From Candidatus Tectomicrobia bacterium (lineage in GTDB: Bacteria > UBA8248): DNA of 25,950 nt. Below the pieces are notes generated by a model that saw only the letters and a program-made list of their open reading frames with translations, was not told the DNA's origin and did not search any database. This document shows positions 8,164-16,696 of the stretch, one piece after another; position 1 is the stretch's first letter; every line of letters starts with the position of its first letter. The translations under genes and the position numbers were made by a program. The stretch lies in contig JACPUR010000022.1 of assembly GCA_016192135.1 (NCBI GenBank), positions 1 to 25,950 on the forward strand. The letters are read 5' to 3'.

Positions 8164-8194
8164 GAGGCCCCGCCGAAAGGCGGGGCCTCTTTTT
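8164..8194 (+). terminator. Intrinsic terminator with GAAA loop
   Basis: Perfect 11-bp stem GAGGCCCCGCC (8164-8174), GAAA tetraloop, complement 8179-8189, then five T. It ends the transcript carrying the lysine-rich peptide gene. Confidence 0.95.
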
Positions 8195-8324
8195 CTGCCC
8201 GGAGGCGCCGTCCTCGCGCCGGCGGGCGGCGGCCGGGCTCCGGGAATCCGATTCTTGGCTTTTCCCGGACGGCCGAGTGGGTTATAACCGCAAGACCCTG
8301 GCGATGGGGCATCCTGCCTCAGCG

Positions 8325-8352
8325 AAAAAAAGCCCGCCGGGCGGGGTTTTTT
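8325..8352. terminator. Possible bidirectional terminator or attenuator upstream of hyuA
   Basis: Seven A (8325-8331), CCCGCC (8333-8338), GGCGGG (8340-8345), six T (8347-8352). The symmetric A and T tracts would let the hairpin terminate in either direction. It sits 108 bases before the hyuA start, where nothing on the minus strand needs it, so attenuation of hyuA or the end of a short RNA are options. Confidence 0.6.
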
Positions 8353-8460
8353 CGGGCCAGATCGCTCTCCGGGCGGGGCGGCCGGGCGGGGCGTACCTCT
8401 TATAAAGGGGGCCGGGCATCCGGGGCCTTCCGCCGGGGGACGGGCAGCGCGGAGAGACGC

Positions 8461-10620
8461 ATGGCGCCGCAGCGAGGCTTCCGCATCGGCATCGACACCG
8501 GTGGCACCTTCACCGATATCGTCGGCGTGCGCTCCGACACCGGGCAGGTCTTCACCACCAAGACGCCCACCACGCCCTCCGACTTCAGCGTCGGGCTCCT
8601 CCAGGGCATCCGCAAGATCCTCCAGGAGACCAAGATTCGCCCGAGCGAGGTGACCGGCGTCTTCCACGGCACGACCGTGGCCACGAACGCCATCCTCGAG
8701 CGCCGCTTCGAGAACCTGGGCCTCATCGTGACGGGAGGTTTCCGCCACCTGCTCGAGCTGGGACGCGCGCAGAACGCGGGCGCCGGCCGGCGGGGTTCTC
8801 ATTTCGCGACACCCCTCCTGTGCGCCCCGCCCGAGGCGCTCGTCCCCCCGGAGCGCGTCCGGGAGGTGCGGGAGCGCGTCGCCGCCTCGGGCGAGGTCCT
8901 GGCGCCCCTTTCGGCCGAGGAGGCCGCCGGGGCGGTGCGCTGGTTCCGGGAGCGGAACATCGGCTCGGTCGGCATCTGCCTCCTCCACGCCTACGCCAAT
9001 CCCACGCATGAGCTCCTCCTGCGCGCCACCTTCGCGCGCGAGTTCCCGGAGTGCTTCGTGAGCATCTCGCACGAGGTCATCCCCGAGCCGGGGGAGTACG
9101 AGCGCGCGGTCACCACCCTCCTGGACGCCTGCATCAAGCCCCGCATCAAGGCCTACCTCGACCGCAGCGCGGGCCGCATCGAGGAGGCGCTGGGCGAGGT
9201 GCCCTTCCTCGTCATGAAGAGCAACGGCGGCGTCTCGACGGCGCGCGAGGTGGCGAAAAAGCCAATCGGGACGGTGCTTTCCGGCCCGGCGGCGGGCGCC
9301 CTCTCGGCCGCCTGGCTGGGCCGCCTCTCGGGCCACGGCCGCCTCATCACCCTGGACGGCGGCGGCACCTCGACCGACATCGCCGTCATCGAGGACGGGG
9401 AGACCAAGCGGGCCACCCGGCACCGGCTGGATGAGTTCGTCCTCCGCCTCCCCATGGTCGACGTGGTGACCATCGGGACGGGCGGGGGCTCCATCGCCTG
9501 GCGGAGCCCCGAGGGTCGCCTGCGCGTCGGCCCCCGCAGCGCCGGGGCGGACCCCGGCCCCATCTGCTACGGCAAGGGGGGCGAGGAGCCCACCCTGACC
9601 GACGCCAACCTCGTCCTCGCCCGGAGCCCCCTCCACCTGGCGGGGGGCGAGGTGAAGCTCAACAAGGCCCTCGCCATGCGGGCCATGCGCCAGCTCGCCC
9701 AGGGCTTCGGGATGGACCCGCTGGAGATGGCCGCGGGCGTGGTCGAGATCGCCGCCTGGAACCAGGCCCACGCCGTGCGCCGCGCCACCGTGCAGCGGGG
9801 CATCTCGCCCCGCGACTTCGCGCTCATGGCCTTCGGCGGCTCGGGCCCCCTCACGGCGGGCCTGGTGGCGGAGTTCCTGGAGATCGGCACCGTCATCGTG
9901 CCCCCCTTCGAGGGCATGACGAGCGCCTTCGGCCTCGAGGTCGTGGACCTCATGAACGACCACGCCCTCCCCCACCTCCAGAGCGAGGAGAGCCTCAACC
10001 TCGAGGAGCTCGCGCGCGCCTTCGAGCGCCTGGAGCGCGAGGCGGACGCGGGCCTGGCCTTGGAAGGCGTGCCGCCCCACCGGCGGGTATTCCGCCGCGC
10101 GGCCGACATGCGCTACCAGGGGGAGGCGCACGAGATCGAGGTGGACTTCCCCTCGGGCTACCTCTCGCCCCCGGCCGCCGCCTCCGCCCTGGAGCGGTTC
10201 CACCTCCTCTACCAGAGCCGCTACACGTACAATTACAAGGGCCGGCGGCCGGTCGAGATCGTCCAGCTCCGGGTGAACGGGGTCGGCCTGACCGAGCCCC
10301 CGACCCTGCCCCTCATCCCCGCCGGGGGGGAGAGCCCGGAGGAGGCCTACAAGGGGGCGCGCCTGGTGTGGTTCCGGGAGCTGGGGGGCTTCGTGGACAC
10401 CCCCGTCTATTACCGGGAGCGGCTCAAGGAGGGGAACTTCATCCCGGGGCCCTCGGTCATCGAGAGCTTCGGGAGCACCACCGCCGTCTTTCCCCGCCAA
10501 GAGGCGCGGGTGGATCGCTACGGGAACCTCGTCATCCGCTTCCGGGCGGACGTCCGGGAGAAGAGGGAGCGCGCCGGCCGGCCCACGGGCCTGCACGGCG
10601 TGGGAGCGGCCTGGGAATGA
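8461..10620 (+). CDS. hyuA: Hydantoinase/oxoprolinase family protein, HyuA-type subunit
   Basis: 719 residues, the normal length for the ATP-binding HyuA-type subunit of N-methylhydantoinase, 5-oxoprolinase and acetone-carboxylase-like enzymes. The N-terminal phosphate loop IGIDTGGTFTDIV (residues 9-21), FHGTTVATNAILERR (about 59-73), the second ASKHA-type loop LDGGGTSTDIAVI (from about 298) and IGTGGGSIAW are all intact. It should phosphorylate an amide, lactam or ketone substrate for the partner subunit. GGAG (8451-8454) precedes ATG 8461 by six bases. Its stop overlaps the start of hyuB in an ATGA, so the two subunits are translated together. True substrate cannot be told: hydantoins, oxoproline-like lactams and ketones are all seen in this family. 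Confidence 0.92.
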   Translation: MAPQRGFRIGIDTGGTFTDIVGVRSDTGQVFTTKTPTTPSDFSVGLLQGIRKILQETKIRPSEVTGVFHGTTVATNAILERRFENLGLIVTGGFRHLLELGRAQNAGAGRRGSHFATPLLCAPPEALVPPERVREVRERVAASGEVLAPLSAEEAAGAVRWFRERNIGSVGICLLHAYANPTHELLLRATFAREFPECFVSISHEVIPEPGEYERAVTTLLDACIKPRIKAYLDRSAGRIEEALGEVPFLVMKSNGGVSTAREVAKKPIGTVLSGPAAGALSAAWLGRLSGHGRLITLDGGGTSTDIAVIEDGETKRATRHRLDEFVLRLPMVDVVTIGTGGGSIAWRSPEGRLRVGPRSAGADPGPICYGKGGEEPTLTDANLVLARSPLHLAGGEVKLNKALAMRAMRQLAQGFGMDPLEMAAGVVEIAAWNQAHAVRRATVQRGISPRDFALMAFGGSGPLTAGLVAEFLEIGTVIVPPFEGMTSAFGLEVVDLMNDHALPHLQSEESLNLEELARAFERLEREADAGLALEGVPPHRRVFRRAADMRYQGEAHEIEVDFPSGYLSPPAAASALERFHLLYQSRYTYNYKGRRPVEIVQLRVNGVGLTEPPTLPLIPAGGESPEEAYKGARLVWFRELGGFVDTPVYYRERLKEGNFIPGPSVIESFGSTTAVFPRQEARVDRYGNLVIRFRADVREKRERAGRPTGLHGVGAAWE

Positions 10621-12344
10621 ACGTCGACCCCGTCGTCAGCGAAATCGTCGCGGGCGCCCTCCGGGCCATCGAGGAGGAGGTCGAAGAGCTCCTCGGGCGC
10701 GTCTGGCGCAGCCCCTCCCTGCGCGACGCGGGGGATTTCTCCGCCGCGCTCTACGACCGCTTCGGCCGCGCCCTGACCGGCCGCGTCCTGGGCGCGAGCC
10801 CGCTGCCCATCCTCTCGTCCTGTCCCATCGGGGACATCCGTCCGGGGGACGTCTTCCTCCACAACGATCCCTATCTCCCCCCCGCCGGGCTGGGCGAGGC
10901 GCCCGACCTGAGGCTCACCCGGCCCCTCTTCGACGGGGACCGCCTCATCGCGTTCCTCCAGGTGAGGGGCCGCCACGACGACCTGGGCGGGACGCACCCG
11001 GGCGGGGCGCCGGCCGGAAGCTCCGAGATCTACCACGAGGGGCTGCTCCTCCCGCCCGTGCGGATCGCGCGGGAGGAAGAGCCGGTGGCCGACGTGCGCG
11101 CCATCCTCCTGCGGAACAGCCGCCGGGCGGACGTGCTGGCCGACGACATGGAGGCCCAGCTCGGCGCCCTGCGGGTGGGGGCGCTCCGGCTGCGCGACCT
11201 CGTGCGGCGCTACGGAGCGGACCATCTCACCGCCTGCTTCGCCGATCTCCTCCGGGAGTGCGAGCTGGCCTTCCGGCGCGAGCTCCTCCCGAGGCTGCCC
11301 GAGGGGCGGTGGGAGGCGGAGGCGGTGGTCGAGACGGACGGCTTCACCGGGCCCCACCTCCTCCGCCTGGCGCTCGAGCGCCAGGGAGAGACCCTCACTG
11401 TGGACCTGGACGGCACGGGCCCCCAGGCGCGGGGCCCCATCAACTGCCCGCTGGAGGGGGAGGGCCGCCTCTTCCTGGCCCGGCTCCTCGCCCCCCTCCT
11501 CCTGCACCTGGCCGGGGACCCGGCCCGGATGGAGGGGATCTCCTTCAACGACGGCGCCTGCCGGGCGCTGGACGTGCGCCTGCCGGGGCCGGGTTCTTTG
11601 GTGACGCCGCGCTTCCCGGCGCCGGCGGGCCTCCGCGTCCTCACCCTGGGGCGCCTCCTCTCGGCCTTCGGGGAGGCGCTCTTCCGGGCGTCGGACGGCG
11701 CGGCCCCGGCCGGCTTCGACAACCTCCGCCTGTGGAGCCTGAGCGGGCGGGACGCGGGGGGGGCATTCCACCTCTTCCGCGAGGCCCTGGGGGCGGGGAT
11801 GGGGGCTTCTTCCCGCGGGGACGGCGCCTCGGCCGTCTTCCCGATCAACGGGAGCGTGAACCTGCCCGTCGAATGGATCGAGGCCCGCTACCCCCTCCGG
11901 GTGGAGTCCGCCGGGCTGGTGCGGGACTCGGGCGGGGCGGGAACGCACCGGGGGGGCCTGGGGGTGTACCGCGAGTACCGCCTCCTCCTGGAAGGCAGCC
12001 TGTCGAGCGGGGTTTCCTGCCATGAGGGCGGCCCGGCCGGAGGCTGCGGCGGCGGGCCCGGCGGCCCCTGCCGGCTGACGCTCGCCGAGGGAAAGAAGAG
12101 GCCCCAGCTGCTCCCCCCGCTGGCCTCCGCCCATCCCTTCGCGCCGGGGAACCTCCTCCGCGTGGAGACGCCGGGCGGCGGCGGGTGGGGCGACCCCCGG
12201 AAGCGCGATCCGGAGGCCGTCCGGCTGGACGTGCTGCGCGGATTCGTCTCCCCCGAGGCGGCGCGGGAGGTGTACGGTTTGGATGCGGATTCCCCGCGCA
12301 AACCGGAGCAAACCCGCAAGGCGGCGGCCTCGAAGGGGCGCTAG
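10617..12344 (+). CDS. hyuB: Hydantoinase B/oxoprolinase family protein, HyuB-type subunit (divergent)
   Basis: 575 residues, the catalytic partner of HyuA. ATG 10617 overlaps the hyuA stop by four bases. Family hallmarks are present: LHNDPY (81-86), DLGGTHPGG with STEIYxEG-like SSEIYHEGLLLPPVRI, FPINGSVNLPVEWIEARYPL, a Gly-rich end RVETPGGGGWGDP and DVLRGFVSPEAAREVYG. Two usually conserved spots differ: the family's NDPYxGGTHLPD becomes NDPYLPPAGLGEAPD, losing the His, and the usual HHADIGG becomes RHDDLGG (R119-H120-D121). These positions are near the metal site in related carboxylases, so the enzyme may have an altered metal site or substrate. The tail (about 555-575) is Lys/Arg-rich. Family is certain; activity is not. 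Confidence 0.9.
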   Translation: MNVDPVVSEIVAGALRAIEEEVEELLGRVWRSPSLRDAGDFSAALYDRFGRALTGRVLGASPLPILSSCPIGDIRPGDVFLHNDPYLPPAGLGEAPDLRLTRPLFDGDRLIAFLQVRGRHDDLGGTHPGGAPAGSSEIYHEGLLLPPVRIAREEEPVADVRAILLRNSRRADVLADDMEAQLGALRVGALRLRDLVRRYGADHLTACFADLLRECELAFRRELLPRLPEGRWEAEAVVETDGFTGPHLLRLALERQGETLTVDLDGTGPQARGPINCPLEGEGRLFLARLLAPLLLHLAGDPARMEGISFNDGACRALDVRLPGPGSLVTPRFPAPAGLRVLTLGRLLSAFGEALFRASDGAAPAGFDNLRLWSLSGRDAGGAFHLFREALGAGMGASSRGDGASAVFPINGSVNLPVEWIEARYPLRVESAGLVRDSGGAGTHRGGLGVYREYRLLLEGSLSSGVSCHEGGPAGGCGGGPGGPCRLTLAEGKKRPQLLPPLASAHPFAPGNLLRVETPGGGGWGDPRKRDPEAVRLDVLRGFVSPEAAREVYGLDADSPRKPEQTRKAAASKGR

Positions 12345-12361
12345 CACCGCCCTTCGCCGCC

Positions 12362-12390
12362 TTGACGTTTCCACGCACGGCCCTAATACT
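12362..12390 (+). promoter_or_regulatory. Candidate promoter for the lipoprotein gene
   Basis: TTGACG (12362-12367), 17-base spacer, AATACT (12385-12390), followed 41 bases later by ATG 12432. The -35 is close to consensus, the -10 moderate. Confidence 0.45.
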
Positions 12391-12431
12391 CCATCCGGCT
12401 GTCCGGCCCATGCCATTCCCAGGAGCGCGTC

Positions 12432-13076
12432 ATGCGGGCTGTCCGGGTCCATGCCTCGATCCTTACTCTTCTGTCTTTCCTGGCCGTTCTCGCGGCCGGC
12501 TGCGCCGGCCCCATGGTCCGGGACGTCCCCGTCAGCCTCCGCTATACCCCGGTTATCAAGGAGCTTCCGCCCCCGGCCGCCCGCGTGGTGAGCATCGGCA
12601 TCTTCCGCGACGCCCGGCAGGGCCGGCCGGAGGGAATCGTGGGCGAGCGGGTGCGCTTCACCCAGGAGACCGACCGCTTCAAGGCCCAGGACGGCGCGGC
12701 GGGGGCGCTCGTCGGGGTGCTGCGGGGGTATTTCGCCAAGCGCGGCGCCCGGACCGAGCGCTCGCGGTGGGACGGCACCCCGGCCGACCTCTGGAACCAG
12801 GGCGGCGACCTGGCCCTCTCGGGCCGGATCACCCACCTGTGGCTCTCGGCGACGGATCACGCCACCCGGGGGGAGGCCTCCAGCGTCATCCGGCTGGAGA
12901 TCGTCGCCGGCTCGCCCAAGAGCGGCGCCATCATCACCAAGAGCATCCAGATCGAGCCCTCGAAGAAGAGCAACCTCTTCTTCGAGACCCGCCAGATCGA
13001 GGAGTGGCTGAGCGAATCCCTCTCGGAAGCCGTCGAGCGGGTCCTGCCCGAGCTGGAGCGCCGGCTGGTGCTTTGA
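12432..13076 (+). CDS. Putative outer-membrane lipoprotein
   Basis: 214 residues. The N-terminus (MRAVRVHASI then a Leu/Ala-rich stretch) ends in LAAGC, a lipobox with C24 as the lipidated residue; the following Ala rather than Asp suggests the outer membrane. The mature part has alternating strand-like segments (VVSIGIFRDAR, LALSGRITHLWL, SSVIRLEIVAG, IITKSIQIEPS) and an amphipathic C-terminal helix (IEEWLSESLSEAVERVLPELERRL). This layout recalls YajG-like lipoproteins, but I cannot confirm that family. AGGAG (12421-12425) lies six bases before the ATG. It stands alone between hyuB and the glycolysis operon, with its own promoter candidate. Function unknown. Confidence 0.85.
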   Translation: MRAVRVHASILTLLSFLAVLAAGCAGPMVRDVPVSLRYTPVIKELPPPAARVVSIGIFRDARQGRPEGIVGERVRFTQETDRFKAQDGAAGALVGVLRGYFAKRGARTERSRWDGTPADLWNQGGDLALSGRITHLWLSATDHATRGEASSVIRLEIVAGSPKSGAIITKSIQIEPSKKSNLFFETRQIEEWLSESLSEAVERVLPELERRLVL

Positions 13077-14225
<1,149 letters not shown>

Positions 14226-14257
14226 GCGGCGCGGAGAGGACGGTGGAGAGGGATGCC

Positions 14258-15481
14258 ATGGGCAACATCACCAGCGCGATCGAGAACGGCGCCTCGAAGC
14301 TAACGGTCGAGGACGTGGAGGTGGCCGGCAAGCGCGTCCTCCTGCGGGTGGACTTCAACGTGCCCCTGGACGACCAGGGCAACATCACCGACGACACCCG
14401 CATCCGCGCCGTCCTCCCCACGATCAACTACCTGCTGGACGAGGGGGCGAAGGTGCTCATCGCCTCCCACCTGGGGCGGCCCAAGAGCAAGCCCGACCCG
14501 AGGTATTCCCTCGCGCCGGCCGCCAAGCGCCTCAGCCGCCTGCTGGAGAAGGACTGCCCACTGGCGCCGGACTGCGTCGGCCCCGAGACGCGGGCCTCCG
14601 TGGACCAGATGAAGCCGGGGAGCGTCCTCGTCCTCGAGAACCTGCGCTTCCACGAGGGCGAGGAGCGGAACGCCGACGACTTCGCCCGGGAGCTCGCCTC
14701 CCTCGCCGAGGTGTACATCAGCGACGCCTTCGGCAACGCCCACCGCAACCATGCCTCCATGTCGGCCGTCACCAAGTTCCTCCAGCCCGCCGCCGCCGGC
14801 TACCTGATGATGAAGGAGGTCAACTACCTCAGCCGGGCGGTGAACAACCCCATGCGGCCGGTGGTGGCCATCCTGGGCGGCGCGAAGGCCAGCTCCAAGC
14901 TCACCATCATCGAGCGCCTCCTCACGAAGATGGACAAGATCATCATCGGCGGCGGCATGGCCGGCACCTTCCAGAAGGCCATGGGCTACGAGATGGGCAA
15001 CAGCCTCGTCGAGGACAACCTCCTCGACACCGCCCGGGCCGTGATGCAGAAGGCCCGGGAGCTGGGGGTGCGCTTCTACCTCCCCTGCGACTACGTGGTG
15101 GCGGACAAGTTCGAGGCCTCGGCCGAGACCAAGGTGGTCCCGGCCCAGGAGGTCCCCAAGGACTGGTACGCCCTGGACATCGGCCCGGCGAGCACCACCC
15201 TCTTCGCCGAGGCCCTCCAGGGCGCCAAGACCATCATCTGGAACGGCCCGATGGGCGTCTTCGAGGTGGACGCCTTCAGCCGCGGCACCTACGCCCTGGT
15301 GAGCCACGTGGCGAACTCCTACGCCCTCACCATCGTGGGCGGCGGGGACACGGACGTGGCCGTGCACGCGGCGGGCGAGTCGCGGCGCATCTCCTACATC
15401 AGCACGGGGGGCGGCGCCTTCCTCGAGCTCCTCGAGGGCAAGGAACTGCCGGGCCTCGCCTCGCTCACGGACAAGCACTAG
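14258..15481 (+). CDS. pgk: Phosphoglycerate kinase
   Basis: 407 residues; transfers phosphate from 1,3-bisphosphoglycerate to ADP. Motifs in order: LLRVDFNVPLDDQG, SHLGRPK, ENLRFHEGEE, SDAFGNAHRNHASM, AILGGAKASSKL, WNGPMGVFE and the nucleotide loop GGGDTDVAV. ATG 14258 follows GAGGG by five bases. It gives about 14 residues more than usual before KLTVEDVEVAGKRVLLR, a small N-terminal extension with no other good start. The usual GGAKVSDK and NDAFGTAHR are slightly changed (ASSK, SDAFGNAHR), within family range. Second gene of the glycolysis operon, 30 bases before tpiA. Confidence 0.97.
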   Translation: MGNITSAIENGASKLTVEDVEVAGKRVLLRVDFNVPLDDQGNITDDTRIRAVLPTINYLLDEGAKVLIASHLGRPKSKPDPRYSLAPAAKRLSRLLEKDCPLAPDCVGPETRASVDQMKPGSVLVLENLRFHEGEERNADDFARELASLAEVYISDAFGNAHRNHASMSAVTKFLQPAAAGYLMMKEVNYLSRAVNNPMRPVVAILGGAKASSKLTIIERLLTKMDKIIIGGGMAGTFQKAMGYEMGNSLVEDNLLDTARAVMQKARELGVRFYLPCDYVVADKFEASAETKVVPAQEVPKDWYALDIGPASTTLFAEALQGAKTIIWNGPMGVFEVDAFSRGTYALVSHVANSYALTIVGGGDTDVAVHAAGESRRISYISTGGGAFLELLEGKELPGLASLTDKH

Positions 15482-15511
15482 ACCCTCCCGCGGGAGGAGC
15501 CGGAGGTGCGG

Positions 15512-16294
15512 ATGCGCACGCCCCTAGTGGCCGGGAACTGGAAGATGAACAAGACCATCGCCGAGGGCCACGCCCTCGCCCAGGCCGTGGCCCAGGGCCG
15601 CGCCGGCATGGCGGGCGCGAAGGGGGGCGCCGAGGTGGTGCTGGCCCCGCCCTTCCTGGCCCTCCCGGCCGTGGCCGGGGCGGTGAAGGGGACGGGGGTC
15701 GGGGTGGCCGGCCAGAACTGCTCCGCCGAGAAGGACGGCGCCTTCACCGGCGAGGTGAGCGTCTCCATGCTCAAGGACGCCGGGGCCACCCACGTCATCC
15801 TGGGGCACAGCGAGCGCCGGGAGCTCATGGGCGAGACGGACGCCCAGGTGGCCCGGAAGGCCGCCGCGGCGCTGGCCGGAGGCCTCGTCCCCATCGTCTG
15901 CCTGGGGGAGGCTCTTCCCGTCCGGGAGGCGGGCAAGACCCTGGAGCACGTGGGGCGGCAGGTGCAGGAGTCCATCCTGAGCGCCTTCCCCTCCCCGCCG
16001 CAGGGGCTCATCGTGGCCTACGAGCCCGTCTGGGCCATCGGGACGGGCCGGACCGCCACCCCGGCGCAGGCCCAGGAAGTCCACGCCTTCATCCGGGAGA
16101 GGCTCCAGAAAACCTACGGGGTGGACTGGGCCGCGAAAACGCGTATCCTGTACGGAGGAAGCGTGAAGCCCGACAACGCCGCTGAACTGTTCGCCCAGCC
16201 GGACATCGACGGAGGCCTGATCGGAGGCGCCAGCCTGAAGAGCGGGGACTTCCTCGCCATCGTGGGCGCCGCCTCCTCCGTCCGAAAGGCATAA
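15512..16294 (+). CDS. tpiA: Triosephosphate isomerase
   Basis: 260 residues; interconverts dihydroxyacetone phosphate and glyceraldehyde-3-phosphate. Catalytic set complete: N9 and K11 in AGNWKMN, H99 in ILGHSERR, E171 in AYEPVWAIGTG; phosphate loop YGGSVKPDN and IGGASL near the end. ATG 15512 gives the standard start MRTPLVAGNWKMN with GGAGG (15502-15506) five bases upstream; GTG 15506 with GGAGGAG (15493-15499) could add two residues. Lies between pgk and secG. Confidence 0.97.
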   Translation: MRTPLVAGNWKMNKTIAEGHALAQAVAQGRAGMAGAKGGAEVVLAPPFLALPAVAGAVKGTGVGVAGQNCSAEKDGAFTGEVSVSMLKDAGATHVILGHSERRELMGETDAQVARKAAAALAGGLVPIVCLGEALPVREAGKTLEHVGRQVQESILSAFPSPPQGLIVAYEPVWAIGTGRTATPAQAQEVHAFIRERLQKTYGVDWAAKTRILYGGSVKPDNAAELFAQPDIDGGLIGGASLKSGDFLAIVGAASSVRKA

Positions 16295-16311
16295 AGGAGC
16301 CGAAGCCGCAC

Positions 16312-16665
16312 ATGACCATCCTGCTGACCATCGTCCACGTCGCCGTCGCCCTGTCGCTCGTCCTCATCGTGCTCCTCCAGGCCGGCAAGGGCGCCGGCAT
16401 CGGCGCGGCCTTCGGGGGCTCCAGCCAGACGATCTTCGGCTCCCGGGGGCCCACCAGCTTCCTCGGCAAGCTGACCGCCGGAGCCGCCATCCTCTTCATG
16501 GTGACGTCCCTGCTGCTGACCTACATCGGCTCGCGCTCGACCGGGACCTCCATCGTCCCCGCCGCCCCCGTCCGCCCGGCCGGCCAGGCCCCGTCGCGGC
16601 CGGCGCCGGCCCAGCCGCAGCAGCCGCCTTCCGGGAGCCCGGCGCCCGCCAAGCCGGGGCCGTAG
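16312..16665 (+). CDS. secG: Preprotein translocase subunit SecG
   Basis: 117 residues; small inner-membrane partner of SecYEG that aids protein export. Helix 1 (about 2-22, LTIVHVAVALSLVLIVLLQ), the family loop GKGAGIGAAFGGSSQTIFGSRG (in part) with TSFLGKLT, and helix 2 (about 54-72) are clear. A Pro/Ala/Gln-rich tail (about 80-117) is likely cytoplasmic or periplasmic low-complexity sequence. AGGAG (16295-16299) is 12 bases before ATG, a rather long spacing, and overlaps the tpiA stop region, so expression is linked to tpiA. The tpiA-secG junction is a widely kept arrangement. Confidence 0.95.
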   Translation: MTILLTIVHVAVALSLVLIVLLQAGKGAGIGAAFGGSSQTIFGSRGPTSFLGKLTAGAAILFMVTSLLLTYIGSRSTGTSIVPAAPVRPAGQAPSRPAPAQPQQPPSGSPAPAKPGP

Positions 16666-16696
16666 CCAAGGCCGCCGCCGCTTCGGAGGAAACGGA

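Larger units (their letters stand above)
8029..8460. other. Non-coding stretch between the lysine-rich peptide and hyuA
   Basis: No supported protein gene. It holds a 16-bp palindrome, an intrinsic terminator (8164-8194), a second hairpin with A and T tracts (8325-8352), and isolated -10-like boxes TATAAC (8283-8288) and TATAAA (8401-8406) without good -35 partners. The last one could serve hyuA. Confidence 0.6.
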
